In this document: positions 54,683 to 63,864 of the stretch, piece after piece
Layout: every line of letters begins with the position of its first letter
Numbering within the stretch: position 1 is the first letter of the stretch
Source of the DNA: Sphingobacterium faecium
GTDB lineage: Bacteria; Bacteroidota; Bacteroidia; Sphingobacteriales; Sphingobacteriaceae
NCBI RefSeq assembly: GCF_003054045.1
Contig: NZ_QBKH01000002.1
Location: 496,001-560,000, forward strand
Length of the DNA stretch: 64,000 nucleotides
Direction: 5' to 3'
Made by a program: the position numbers and the translations under genes
The notes under the pieces: generated by a model
Told to the model about the DNA's origin: nothing
What the model saw: the letters and a program-made list of their open reading frames with translations, nothing else
Database searches by the model: none

Positions 54683-54712
54683 AAGGTGGTTCCGATTTCG
54701 GAATCACCTTTT
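54683..54712 (+). terminator. Terminator after the HtrA gene
   Basis: AAGGTGGTTCCGA pairs with TCGGAATCACCTT (one G-U pair) around a TT loop, followed by a T-run. Confidence 0.85.
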
Positions 54713-54760
54713 TTACTTTAATATAGGCGTATACTCTCAATATTATCACTATTTTTAGGC

Positions 54761-55195
54761 ATGAAAATTTTAATGGTTTGTTTAGGTAATATTTGTCGTT
54801 CACCATTGGCACATGGCATTTTAAATCATTTAGCAAAAAAGGAAGGATTAGATTGGACAATTGAGTCTGCTGGTACTGGAGATTGGCACATTGGTCAAAG
54901 TCCAGATCGTAGATCTATTGCTGTTGCTAAAAAATACGAAGTAGATATTTCACAACAAAAAGCGATGCATTTTAACGCTAATCTGTTTGAAATATATGAT
55001 CATATCCTGGTGATGGATCATCAAAATTATAAAGATGTAGTAGCACAAGCATCGTCAAAAGAAGAAAAGGAGAAAGTAGCCTTATTTTTAGTTGATGATA
55101 TCGTTCCAGATCCTTATTTTGATGAAAGTTTATTTGAACCAGTTTACCGGATGATCGAAACTCGCTGTAAAGAATTGCTCCAAGCATGGAAGTAG
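54761..55195 (+). CDS. Low-molecular-weight protein tyrosine phosphatase
   Basis: A 144-aa cytosolic phosphatase. The P-loop CLGNICRS (7-14) has the CX5R form, and the general-acid loop is DDIVPDPYFD near the C-terminus. Such enzymes act on tyrosine kinases of capsule synthesis or on arginine phosphate. No kinase or capsule gene is near, so its target is not shown. It follows the HtrA terminator, so it is probably transcribed alone or with the next genes. Confidence 0.93.
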   Translation: MKILMVCLGNICRSPLAHGILNHLAKKEGLDWTIESAGTGDWHIGQSPDRRSIAVAKKYEVDISQQKAMHFNANLFEIYDHILVMDHQNYKDVVAQASSKEEKEKVALFLVDDIVPDPYFDESLFEPVYRMIETRCKELLQAWK

Positions 55196-55348
55196 TTTTT
55201 CAGATTGATTAAAATCCTGCGGTACTATGTAAGTTAGCGGATAGATTACTCATGTCAGAAGCATCAAGTGTCCTACATGAAATTTAATAATCTGAATGTA
55301 CTATGTTTCATATTCACTCTGGATATATTAGTATATAAAATACAATTT

Positions 55349-55384
55349 ATCTAAGTTTGTCTCTATATCTAAGTTTGTCTTTAT
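55349..55384 (+). promoter_or_regulatory. Tandem 18-bp repeat carrying two -7 boxes
   Basis: Two 18-base units (55349-55366 and 55367-55384) differ at one base. Each contains TAAGTTTG (55352-55359 and 55370-55377), an exact TAnnTTTG. The second ends 7 bases before the ATG of the next gene. Confidence 0.55.
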
Positions 55385-55732
55385 ATGAATGCGTCAGAAG
55401 TAAATAAAAAATGGGTGGTTTTGCAACATGAGATTGCTCAATCATTTGATATGGATTTACCCGATTTAAAAGTATTTTTATTTTTGATTGGTGTCCAGGA
55501 ACTAGGAAAAGGACCACAGACTTTTTCGAAAAGAGAAAAAGAAGAATTGATGCATATTGCAAATTGTCGTCTTTTTAGCGCGATGGGTTTTTATGAACTT
55601 AAAGGATTGGATGAACAAGGTTGGCCACATTGGGAGTTGGTTAAACCAATTCCTAATTATACTTTATTAGAACAGGAGTTGATCATCAAGTCATTGATCA
55701 TAGATTATTTCCAAGAGCTAAACGTAATTTAA
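55385..55732 (+). CDS. Conserved hypothetical protein, 115 aa
   Basis: A small soluble protein I can place only as a Bacteroidota hypothetical. It looks helical, begins MNASEVNKKWVVLQHEIAQSF and has a charged KREKEELMHIANC helix and a WPHWELVKPIPNYTLLEQE segment. No signal peptide and no TM helix. It starts directly behind the tandem promoter repeat and is followed after 9 bases by a cyclophilin gene, so the two are probably co-transcribed. Confidence 0.8.
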   Translation: MNASEVNKKWVVLQHEIAQSFDMDLPDLKVFLFLIGVQELGKGPQTFSKREKEELMHIANCRLFSAMGFYELKGLDEQGWPHWELVKPIPNYTLLEQELIIKSLIIDYFQELNVI

Positions 55733-55741
55733 TAGATCATA

Positions 55742-56494
55742 ATGAAAAGGATTATTTTAAGTGTATTTTTTTGTGCTTTATCGATCGCAGTATTTGCAGC
55801 GAAACCTGTATTTAAATATGTGCGTATCCAAACGGATAAAGGGACAGTTGTTTTGAAGCTTTATAATGAGACACCTAAACACAGGGATAATTTTATCAAA
55901 TTGGTGAAGGAAAATTATTTTGATAGCTTGCTTTTTCATCGGGTGATACATAATTTTATGATTCAGGGCGGGGATCCTGATTCTAAAAATGCAAAGTCAG
56001 GTCAACAACTGGGAGAAGGTGGACCAAGTTATACCGTTCCTTCTGAAATTCAATCAGGATTATTTCACAAAAAAGGAGCTCTAGGAGCTGCACGTGATGA
56101 TAATCCCGCAAAAGCTTCTTCAGCGTCACAATTCTATATTGTACAAGGAAAAAAGTTCACAAACTCAGGTTTGGATAGTTTAGAAACTCTGCGAATGAAA
56201 GGTGTCAAATTTACGGAAGCACAGCGTGCTGCCTATACAACATTAGGGGGCACTCCACACTTGGATGGAAATTACACTGTATTTGGCGAGTTGATCAATG
56301 GAAAAGAAGCGATTGATGCCATTGCTGCTGTGAAAACGGACAAAAATGATCGTCCTATAACGGATGAACGAATGTATGTTAAGTTATTGACGAAGAGAGA
56401 AGCAATTAATTTGGAACGTGAATTAAAAGGGTTAAAACCTAAAAATGGTTTATTCACTAAGATTGCTGATATGTTTTCTTCTTCTGATTATTAA
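55742..56494 (+). CDS. Exported peptidyl-prolyl cis-trans isomerase (cyclophilin)
   Basis: A 250-aa cyclophilin that speeds proline isomerisation in folding proteins of the envelope. Signal peptide 1-19 (FAA), then the cyclophilin domain with DSLLFHRVIHNFMIQGGDP, GGPSYTVPSEI, ASQFYIVQ and GNYTVFGELI. A segment of about 35 residues (FTNSGLDSLETLRMKG and following) is inserted before the last strands, as in several Bacteroidota cyclophilins. The catalytic Arg is in FHRV. Confidence 0.93.
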   Translation: MKRIILSVFFCALSIAVFAAKPVFKYVRIQTDKGTVVLKLYNETPKHRDNFIKLVKENYFDSLLFHRVIHNFMIQGGDPDSKNAKSGQQLGEGGPSYTVPSEIQSGLFHKKGALGAARDDNPAKASSASQFYIVQGKKFTNSGLDSLETLRMKGVKFTEAQRAAYTTLGGTPHLDGNYTVFGELINGKEAIDAIAAVKTDKNDRPITDERMYVKLLTKREAINLERELKGLKPKNGLFTKIADMFSSSDY

Positions 56495-56514
56495 TTTCCA
56501 AATAGATTTTTGCT

Positions 56515-57279
56515 TTGAAAATAGTTACATATAATGTGAATGGTCTGCGTGCAGCGATTAAAAAAGATTGGCTGGGCTGGTTAAAAGAAGTCAATGCAGA
56601 TGTTGTCTGCTTACAAGAAATAAAAGCTACTCCAGATCAGATCCCTGAAATAGCGTTATTAGAGCAGTTAGGATATGAACATTACTGGTATCCTGCTCAG
56701 AAAAAAGGATATAGTGGAACGGCTATATTTACTCGAATAACACCTAAACATGTTGAATACGGTTGTGGACATGAAGATTATGATTTTGAGGGACGAATCA
56801 TTCGTGCCGATTTTGATGATTTATCTATCATGAGTACCTATTTTCCATCTGGCACTACTGGTGATACTCGTCAAGATTTTAAATATCGATTTTTAGCTGA
56901 TTTTCAGAATTACTCCAATCAGCTTTTATTAGAGAGACCAAATTTGATTGTGTGCGGAGATTATAATATCTGTCACCGTCCTATTGATATTCACAATCCG
57001 AAGTCAAATGCTAACTCTTCAGGTTTTTTACCAGAAGAAAGAGAATGGATGGAAAATTTTATAAACTCAGGTTATATTGATTCTTTTCGTCACTTAAATC
57101 CAGATCCGCATCACTACAGCTGGTGGAGTTATCGCGCAGGAGCACGTGCTAGAAATTTAGGTTGGCGTATTGATTATAATATGGTATCAACTGCTTTAGC
57201 AGATAGAATCGAATCGGCTACAATATTAAATCAGGCAGTACATTCTGATCACTGTCCAGTGGTGCTCAGTTTAAAATAA
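56515..57279 (+). CDS. xth: Exodeoxyribonuclease III, TTG start
   Basis: A 254-aa AP endonuclease and 3' exonuclease of the ExoIII group for base-excision repair. Motifs: YNVNGLRAA, CLQEIKA with the metal Glu, the GDYNICHRPIDIHNPKSN loop, and HSDHCPVVLSL with the catalytic His at the end. The start must be the TTG at 56515, since an in-frame stop lies at 56503-56505 and MKIVTYN is the conserved N-terminus of the family. It is 20 bases from the cyclophilin stop and ends before a bidirectional terminator. Confidence 0.95.
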   Translation: MKIVTYNVNGLRAAIKKDWLGWLKEVNADVVCLQEIKATPDQIPEIALLEQLGYEHYWYPAQKKGYSGTAIFTRITPKHVEYGCGHEDYDFEGRIIRADFDDLSIMSTYFPSGTTGDTRQDFKYRFLADFQNYSNQLLLERPNLIVCGDYNICHRPIDIHNPKSNANSSGFLPEEREWMENFINSGYIDSFRHLNPDPHHYSWWSYRAGARARNLGWRIDYNMVSTALADRIESATILNQAVHSDHCPVVLSLK

Positions 57280-57344
57280 TACGATCATGAAAACCTGAGT
57301 TCAGCTTATTAAGGTTGAATTAAAACGAGCAAAATAGTCATGAT

Positions 57345-57384
57345 AAAAAAAGGCGCATATTCAATTAATATGCGCCTTTTTTTA
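57345..57384. terminator. Bidirectional terminator
   Basis: AGGCGCATAT (57351-57360) pairs with ATATGCGCCT (57368-57377) around a 7-base loop, flanked by A7 and T7 runs. It separates xth from the converging mrp gene. Confidence 0.93.
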
Positions 57385-57399
57385 TGTTAAATTAAACAG

Positions 57400-58461
57400 T
57401 TATTTTACAGCTTGTATGATAGACAATTGTTGTGCTACTTTTTCAGCTATTGTAATAAATGCCTTTGATGTTGGATCTTCTACATCTATAGCAGTTGGGA
57501 AGCCATTATCACCCGCATCAGAGATTCCTTTTAATAATGGAATTTCGCCCAAGAAAGGTATTTTGTATTCTTCAGCCAATCGCATTCCACCACCTTTACC
57601 AAAAATATAATATTTGTTTTCAGGTAACTCGGCAGGAGTAAAATATGCCATGTTTTCAACAATACCTAATAGTGGTATATTTATGGAATCCATCAAGAAC
57701 ATACCCATGCCCTTAATAGCATCTGCTAAAGCAACCTGTTGCGGTGTGGTTACAATAACTGCACCTGCTATTGGATAGTTTTGAGCAACAGTGATATGGA
57801 TGTCACCTGTACCTGGGGGCATATCGATTACTAAATAGTCTAGATCTCCCCAGTCTGTATCATTTAACAATTGTTTGATAGCAGATGTCGCCATAGGCCC
57901 TCTCCATGGAATAGGCTGATTTGGATCCGTAAAAAATCCAATAGATAATAACTTGATTCCAAATTTTTCTATTGGTTGTATTTTGACAGTACCATCTTCA
58001 TGTTGCACCGACTGTGGCTTTTCACCCTCAAGCCCAAACATAATAGGAAGTGAAGGTCCATAGATGTCTGCATCTAAAAGTCCAGTCTTTGCTCCTTTAG
58101 CATGTAATGATAAGGCAAGATTTGCTGCAACAGTAGATTTGCCCACACCACCCTTTCCAGAAGAAACGAGTATGATGTTTTTAATTCCTAAAAGTTGATT
58201 TCCCTCTTTACCTACTACGCGTGATGTCATATGAACATCTACCGCAATGTTCTTGTCAATAAAATGTGCGATCGCATTTCGACAAGCATGTTCAATATGA
58301 TCTTTAAGCGGACATGCTGGTGTCGTTAAAACGACTTCAAAAGATACTTTTTGATCTTCAATGACAATATTTTGAATCATATTGAGTGTAACCAAATCTT
58401 TTTTCAAATCTGGTTCCTCGACATATGATAATGCTTCTAGTACTTGTTCTTTGGTTATCAT
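57400..58461 (-). CDS. mrp: Mrp/ApbC-type iron-sulfur carrier ATPase
   Basis: A 353-aa P-loop protein that carries or transfers Fe-S clusters. An N-terminal MIP18/DUF59 domain (about 1-85, with Cys pair in TTPACPLKDHIEHAC) is followed by the ATPase with Walker A SGKGGVGKSTVAANLAL and the DMPPGTGD switch. The CxxC pair that holds the cluster in most Mrp/NBP35 proteins is absent from the C-terminal VENMAYFTPAELPENKYY segment. The start is ATG at 58461; the frame runs on to a TTG at 58494, which does not fit the family. Confidence 0.93.
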   Translation of the reverse strand: MITKEQVLEALSYVEEPDLKKDLVTLNMIQNIVIEDQKVSFEVVLTTPACPLKDHIEHACRNAIAHFIDKNIAVDVHMTSRVVGKEGNQLLGIKNIILVSSGKGGVGKSTVAANLALSLHAKGAKTGLLDADIYGPSLPIMFGLEGEKPQSVQHEDGTVKIQPIEKFGIKLLSIGFFTDPNQPIPWRGPMATSAIKQLLNDTDWGDLDYLVIDMPPGTGDIHITVAQNYPIAGAVIVTTPQQVALADAIKGMGMFLMDSINIPLLGIVENMAYFTPAELPENKYYIFGKGGGMRLAEEYKIPFLGEIPLLKGISDAGDNGFPTAIDVEDPTSKAFITIAEKVAQQLSIIQAVK

Positions 58462-58602
58462 CTGATATATGGATGCATGTATATTAAACCACAAATTTAC
58501 TGAATGATAAATTAAAACTTGTCATAAAGATGTTTTTAATGATATTAAGATTTAATTTTTACATTTGAGTATTCAAACTCGAGTGTCATACGTTTTTATA
58601 AT

Positions 58603-60675
58603 ATGTCCAATAATCTTAAGACCCTTCTTCGCTCCAAAAAAATGCGAATCTTGTACATCGTACTGGGAGTTATTTCTATATTTATAATTGCAGGGGGTGT
58701 TTTTGCATACCAAAAAAGAGATGGTTTGTTGCTGTCTGCTATTAACAAGGCAAAGGAAAAACTTGCAACTAAATATGATTTAGATCTCAAAATTCAATAT
58801 TATTCTTTCAAGGGGCTATCTTCTGTACAGTTCCAAAATATCATTTTACAACCTAAGGGAAAAGAACAATTAGCCCATATACAAGATCTGACAGTCTCTG
58901 TTCGTATATTTCCGTTATTATTTGGCGATGTTAAGTTAGGTCAAATAATAATGAATAATAGTGCTGTTACATTAATCAAAAAAGACTCTACGAGTAATTA
59001 TGATTTTCTGTTTAAGAAGAAAAATAGGGATAGTACAACCAATGATAAAGTTGAAACTAATTTTGCAGATTTGGCAGATCGTATGCTTAAAAGTGTATTC
59101 TTTAAGATTCCAAAGAATATGGATATGCAAAATTTTGAACTTTCCTATCAGGATGATAGCACTTCGCAGCGGATTTCAATTCCTGAAGCTGAAATTTCTG
59201 GTGGAGATCTGAAAACAAAATTTTTACTAAATGAACATGAAGCTGTCTGGAATTTAGAGGGTACTGTTGACCCCGATGGTAAAGAATTGTATCTCCGTTT
59301 ATTCTCAGATGCTAAAGATGTCGAACTGCCTCTATTAAGACGAAAGTTTGGGTTAAAGGCAAGTTTTGATGCTATTTCCTTTCGACTGAATAAGGTCGAT
59401 CGTAAAAATAAAGAACTTTTGTCCTTATCTGGTGAGTGGGGTTTTGAAAATTTAAAACTTAATCATTGGAGAATTTCTGATAAAGATGTTTTATTTCCTG
59501 AGGGTTTGATGAGTGGTACATTAAACATTGGGAAGAATTATCTGGAGGTCGATAAGGAAAGTAAAGTTAAAGTAAAAGAATTTGAATTCAATCCATATGT
59601 TAAATATGTCCATAAACCCAGTAAACAATTAGCGCTTGCTATTCATACCGATCGTATAGAAGCTCAAAAGTTTTTTGATGCGATTCCACAGGGCTTATTC
59701 CATTCATTAGAAGGAATACACGTTTCTGGACACATGCAATACGATCTAAATTTTGCGTTGGATTTCAAAAAGCCAAATGAAGTTGTCTTTACTTCAAAAA
59801 TGGATGACAAAGATCTAAAAGTAGAAAAATGGGGTAATGCTAATATCCAAGAATTAAATACAGCTTTTACTTACACGGCTTATGAAAAGGGAGAGCCCAT
59901 GCGTACAATTGTATTGGGGCCTCAAAATAAAGATTTTACACCTTTGGGACAGATTTCAAGATATATGCAAATATCATTAATCAATACGGAGGATCCCTTC
60001 TTTTTTTCTCATAATGGTTTTCAAGAAGAAGCGTTTCGTCTATCTATAGCAACAAATTTAAAAGAGAAAAAATTTAAGCGAGGTGCAAGCACAATCTCGA
60101 TGCAATTGGTGAAAAATGTTTTTTTAAATCGTAATAAAACAGTTGTACGTAAAGTGGAGGAAATTATATTAGTTTGGTTGATGGAGTCATCTAGACAGGT
60201 GAGTAAGAAGCGACTTTATGAAGTTTATCTAAATGTGATCGAGTGGGGCAATAATGTTTATGGTATTACTGAGGCTGCACGTTATTACTTTGGTAAGAAA
60301 CCCGCAGACTTAAATTTAGGAGAAAGTATCTTTTTGTCCAGTATTGTTCCTAGACCTAAGACGGGTCTATATTCTTTTGATTGGACAGGACATCTGAAGT
60401 CAAATATGATCCGCTATTTTAATACCTATGGTCATATCATGGTCAAGACTAGGCAGATTGGAATAGATTCCACTGTATCAAATTATGGTTTCTATCAAGT
60501 TGAATTAGTACCACATTTGCGTTCTGCAAGGCCTGCTTTTGTAGACTCATTGCAGACAGATTCTTTAGATATAGGAGAAGATGAAGACAGCTTTTTAGAT
60601 TTGGATGAAACAACAGAAGCGCATAAACGATCTATTTTTGATAAACTATTAGGGCGAAATAAAGAAGAAAAATAA
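58603..60675 (+). CDS. GT51 peptidoglycan transglycosylase with long AsmA-like N-terminus
   Basis: A 690-aa inner-membrane protein. One TM helix (about 16-36) is followed by about 400 residues of beta-rich periplasmic sequence resembling AsmA-type lipid-transport proteins, then a GT51 glycosyltransferase domain (about 445-610). The catalytic Glu463 lies in NTEDPFFFSHNGF, and the donor-site motif GASTISMQLVKN spans 494-505. GT51 polymerises lipid II glycan; no transpeptidase domain is present. The AsmA-like label is my reading of the fold pattern and is less certain than the GT51 call. The hpt start follows the stop without a gap. Confidence 0.85.
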   Translation: MSNNLKTLLRSKKMRILYIVLGVISIFIIAGGVFAYQKRDGLLLSAINKAKEKLATKYDLDLKIQYYSFKGLSSVQFQNIILQPKGKEQLAHIQDLTVSVRIFPLLFGDVKLGQIIMNNSAVTLIKKDSTSNYDFLFKKKNRDSTTNDKVETNFADLADRMLKSVFFKIPKNMDMQNFELSYQDDSTSQRISIPEAEISGGDLKTKFLLNEHEAVWNLEGTVDPDGKELYLRLFSDAKDVELPLLRRKFGLKASFDAISFRLNKVDRKNKELLSLSGEWGFENLKLNHWRISDKDVLFPEGLMSGTLNIGKNYLEVDKESKVKVKEFEFNPYVKYVHKPSKQLALAIHTDRIEAQKFFDAIPQGLFHSLEGIHVSGHMQYDLNFALDFKKPNEVVFTSKMDDKDLKVEKWGNANIQELNTAFTYTAYEKGEPMRTIVLGPQNKDFTPLGQISRYMQISLINTEDPFFFSHNGFQEEAFRLSIATNLKEKKFKRGASTISMQLVKNVFLNRNKTVVRKVEEIILVWLMESSRQVSKKRLYEVYLNVIEWGNNVYGITEAARYYFGKKPADLNLGESIFLSSIVPRPKTGLYSFDWTGHLKSNMIRYFNTYGHIMVKTRQIGIDSTVSNYGFYQVELVPHLRSARPAFVDSLQTDSLDIGEDEDSFLDLDETTEAHKRSIFDKLLGRNKEEK

Positions 60676-61215
60676 ATGAAGCAGATACAGATAGATCAAT
60701 TACATTTTGAATTGATGATTGATGACAATCAAATTCAAAAGCGAATACGCTTGATCGGTGTTGATATTAATCACCGTTATGAGAATAAAAATCCAGTATT
60801 TATTGGAGTATTAAATGGATGTTTCATGTTTATGAGTGATTTGCTTAAGCAGGTTGTAATCCCATGTGAGATGTCTTTTGTGAAGTTGTCCTCTTATCAT
60901 GGAACCGATCAGGGTGATATGCATGAACTCATTGGATTAGGTATAGATCTTAAAGGAAGAGATGTTATTATTGTCGAAGATATTGTTGATTCGGGGAACT
61001 CTTTAAAATATACAATTGCTGCTATCGAGAAAATGCTACCTGCTAGCGTTGTTGTCTGTACTTTATTATTAAAACCTGAATGTTTACAATATGATTTTGA
61101 AAACATTCAGTATGTAGGTTTTGAAATTGAGAAAGAGTTTGTAGTGGGCTATGGCATGGATTATAATGGTCTTGGTCGTAATATTCCAGATATTTATAAA
61201 AATATTCCCGCTTAA
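60676..61215 (+). CDS. hpt: Hypoxanthine phosphoribosyltransferase
   Basis: A 179-aa type I PRTase converting hypoxanthine or guanine with PRPP to IMP or GMP. The PRPP loop VIIVEDIVDSGNSL (about 96-109) and the KLSSYHGT flexible loop (about 75-82) are typical. Its ATG directly follows the GT51 stop, so the two are surely co-transcribed, and its 3' end overlaps the converging tag gene by 4 bases. It would reuse bases released by the PNP at 26.0 kb. Confidence 0.95.
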   Translation: MKQIQIDQLHFELMIDDNQIQKRIRLIGVDINHRYENKNPVFIGVLNGCFMFMSDLLKQVVIPCEMSFVKLSSYHGTDQGDMHELIGLGIDLKGRDVIIVEDIVDSGNSLKYTIAAIEKMLPASVVVCTLLLKPECLQYDFENIQYVGFEIEKEFVVGYGMDYNGLGRNIPDIYKNIPA

Positions 61216-61772
61216 TTCCTAAACGAGCAAGAGTTAAAGTGATCATTGACCATTCCTACAGCTTGCATATAGGCATAACAAATTGTTGAACCGAAAAATT
61301 TAATGCCTCTTTTTTTTAGGTCTTTAGAAATGGAATCAGATTCTGTAGATGTAATCACTGCATCTTTTGGTGTGACGATATTATGTTCTATACGTTCCTG
61401 ATTGGGCATAAAACTATATAGATACTGGTAAAAGCTACCAAATTCCTCTTGTATCTTGATGAAAATCTGAGCATTCGTTATAGAAGTTTCAATTTTTCTT
61501 CTATGGCGAATGACTCCAGAATTTGTCAAGATATCTTCCACTTTTTTTGGTGTGAATTTTGAAACTGCCTGTACATCAAAGTCGGCAAATGCTTCTTTGT
61601 ATTGCTCTCTTCTTTTTAAAATAGTAATCCAGCTTAGTCCAGCTTGAGCAGATTCTAAAATCAAGAATTCGAAAAGAGTTTTATCATCTTTTACTTGTTT
61701 ACCCCATTCTAAATCATGGTATTCCATATAAAGCGGATCATTGCCGCACCATAAACATCTTGTTGTTGACAT
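61212..61772 (-). CDS. tag: DNA-3-methyladenine glycosylase I
   Basis: A 186-aa zinc-binding repair glycosylase that removes 3-methyladenine from alkylated DNA. The N-terminal RCLWCGNDPLYMEYHDLEWG carries the zinc cysteine and the conserved His/Glu, and the C-terminal NDHFNSC supplies the other His and Cys ligands. GSTICYAYMQAVGMVNDH is the classic C-terminal block. It overlaps the end of hpt by 4 bases on the opposite strand. Confidence 0.95.
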   Translation of the reverse strand: MSTTRCLWCGNDPLYMEYHDLEWGKQVKDDKTLFEFLILESAQAGLSWITILKRREQYKEAFADFDVQAVSKFTPKKVEDILTNSGVIRHRRKIETSITNAQIFIKIQEEFGSFYQYLYSFMPNQERIEHNIVTPKDAVITSTESDSISKDLKKRGIKFFGSTICYAYMQAVGMVNDHFNSCSFRN

Positions 61773-61877
61773 CAGTTATCGTTTAATTTTTTCATGAAGT
61801 TAAGAAAAGCGTTTGTAATGTTTTTTTTCTAAGCCAAATTTTATCCTAACTTTACAACTCTTAAGAATTTCAAATCA

Positions 61878-62837
61878 ATGCAGGTGAGGTTAAGCTACAT
61901 TATTCAGTTTATTTTTTTCTTTTTTATGTTGTCTGCTCAACAGGCAAAAGGACAGGAGCTGACTGATTCAATGGTGGTGCTTTTGGCTGATTCTACTGCA
62001 GTACAGGATACAGTTGCTCAAGTTGTGGTTCCAAAAGGACAAGAGTCGCTTTATCCTTCTGTTGCAAAGCCCTATCGGATACTAGACGTTGTAGGAGATG
62101 AGATTATCCTTCATAATTTGAATTCTTATGCTATCACACAGTATTTTTTAACAAGTGACCTTCAGGGTAAGGATAAAGTGCATGTTGGAATTTTAAAATA
62201 TGAGCGTAAAAGATGGGTGCTATTTACCAGTTTATTTCTTTTCTTGGCATTTGCCATTGTTCGTTTTTTCTTTTCTTCAGATGTCAAATTAATTGTATCA
62301 GCCTATTTTAACGAACGTATAATTGTACAGGTGAGTAAGGAAGATACCATTCTGACATCTTGGCCTTTTATTTTTTTATATCTTCTTTTCTCTTTAGCAC
62401 TCAGTCTTTTTGTCTGTATATTTTATGCTTATATCTTACAGAGGTTTGATTTTCTGTCATTTACCAATTATTTAAAAGTCTCGGCAATAATTGCAATTAT
62501 ATTTGCTTTGAAAATAGGGTTTATTCGATTTATCGCTTTTGTTTTTGAAATACAGCGTTTAGTGAAAGAATATGTTACAATCTTATATTTAATTTACTTT
62601 AATTCATTGTTATTTTTACTGCCGATTGTACTTGTTGTAAGTCTTGTCCCACTCAGTTATCTGTCTTATATCTTTAGTTTCACTGTAATTGTAGGTGTTT
62701 TATTGTTTTCCTATCGGTTTTTGCGAACAGCACTGAATGTGGTATCTCAACAGCAGTTTTCAGTTTTTTATTTAATTTTGTATCTTTGCTGCCTAGAAAT
62801 AGCACCTATTTTAATATTAGTGCGACTACTAAGCTAA
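61878..62837 (+). CDS. DUF4271 integral membrane protein
   Basis: A 319-aa protein with an N-terminal signal or anchor (1-25), a periplasmic-like stretch to about residue 105 and then six or seven hydrophobic helices. It fits DUF4271 of Bacteroidota, always found, as far as I recall, beside the uroporphyrinogen-III synthase-like gene that follows here after 12 bases. Function unknown; the fixed pairing suggests a shared role. Confidence 0.82.
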   Translation: MQVRLSYIIQFIFFFFMLSAQQAKGQELTDSMVVLLADSTAVQDTVAQVVVPKGQESLYPSVAKPYRILDVVGDEIILHNLNSYAITQYFLTSDLQGKDKVHVGILKYERKRWVLFTSLFLFLAFAIVRFFFSSDVKLIVSAYFNERIIVQVSKEDTILTSWPFIFLYLLFSLALSLFVCIFYAYILQRFDFLSFTNYLKVSAIIAIIFALKIGFIRFIAFVFEIQRLVKEYVTILYLIYFNSLLFLLPIVLVVSLVPLSYLSYIFSFTVIVGVLLFSYRFLRTALNVVSQQQFSVFYLILYLCCLEIAPILILVRLLS

Positions 62838-62849
62838 TTAAATGATAAT

Positions 62850-63620
62850 ATGCAAACTTCCGACGTAGAAAGAGCGAAAAAGGTAAAAAGTATATTGGTA
62901 ACCTTGCCAAAGCCTGAAAATGATAAGTCACCATATGCTGCATTAGCACTGAAGTATAATTTAAAACTTGATTTTAGAGGTTTCATCCACGTAGAGGGTG
63001 TTCCAGCTCGTGATGTTAGAAAGGATAAAGTAAATCTTGCTGATTTTACGGCAGTTATTTTCACAAGCAGAAATGCTGTAGATCATTTTTTTAGAGTCTG
63101 TGAAGAAATGCGATTTGAAGTATCATCAGAATTGAAATATTTCTGTATTTCCGAGACGATCGCATTGTATCTTCAAAAGTATATTCAATATCGCAAACGT
63201 AAAATTTTCTTTGGAAAACAAACGGCTAAAGATTTGGAAGATGTGCTTAAGAAGCATAAGGATGAAAACTTTTTATTTCCTTGTTCGGATGTTGCTAATG
63301 AAGAAACAAGTAATTGGTTAAAAGTTAATGGCTATAAGTTTACACCTGCAGTTTTATTTAAGACAGTGGTGAGTGACTTATCAGATTTGAAAGATGTATT
63401 TTATGATATCATTGTTTTCTTTAGCCCTTCCAGTGTACAATCTCTATATGAAAATTTTCCAGATTTTAAGCAAAATAAGACAAGAATTGCGGCATTTGGA
63501 ACAAGTACGCAACAAGCATTATTGGAGCATGGCTTAGTTTTGGATATTCCTGCACCGACACCGAAAGCTCCAAGCATGACCATGGCCGTCGAGGAATATG
63601 TTAAGATGGTGAATAAATAG
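62850..63620 (+). CDS. hemD: Uroporphyrinogen-III synthase family protein
   Basis: A 256-aa HemD-fold protein; HemD closes hydroxymethylbilane to uroporphyrinogen III for haem and related tetrapyrroles. The two-domain arrangement is visible: ILVTLPKPEND at the start, FTAVIFTSRNAVDHFF in the first domain, FPCSDVANEETSNWLKVNG and the VFFSPSSVQSLYENF and FGTSTQQALLEHG turns in the second. The active site of HemD is poorly conserved, so the family is firmer than the activity. Near the right edge of the window; no other haem gene is in view. Confidence 0.85.
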   Translation: MQTSDVERAKKVKSILVTLPKPENDKSPYAALALKYNLKLDFRGFIHVEGVPARDVRKDKVNLADFTAVIFTSRNAVDHFFRVCEEMRFEVSSELKYFCISETIALYLQKYIQYRKRKIFFGKQTAKDLEDVLKKHKDENFLFPCSDVANEETSNWLKVNGYKFTPAVLFKTVVSDLSDLKDVFYDIIVFFSPSSVQSLYENFPDFKQNKTRIAAFGTSTQQALLEHGLVLDIPAPTPKAPSMTMAVEEYVKMVNK

Positions 63621-63637
63621 AAAAATCTACATCTCGA

Positions 63638-63745
63638 TTATTTTTGTGCATGTTTGCGCATCTGAATAATTTTCTGGTCTATTTCATCCAAAATGGATTG
63701 TGTAGCTCCATAAGAAAGAAAGATTTTTAAATAGGTGAACTGATA
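63638..63745 (-). other. 35-codon open stretch without a start, possible gene remnant
   Basis: The minus-strand frame between a stop at 63746-63748 and a stop at 63638-63640 encodes 35 residues of protein-like composition, ending SILDEIDQKIIQMRKHAQK, with no ATG, GTG or TTG start. It may be the tail of a decayed gene or chance. Confidence 0.2.
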
Positions 63746-63864
63746 TCAATAAATACGCTTAAAAATAGGCTTGATAGTCTCAATTACGGCATAAATATGA
63801 TTTTGGGTCACTATAAATAAAATATGAAATACGATTTAATGACATTTGTCATTTAGTTATTTAG

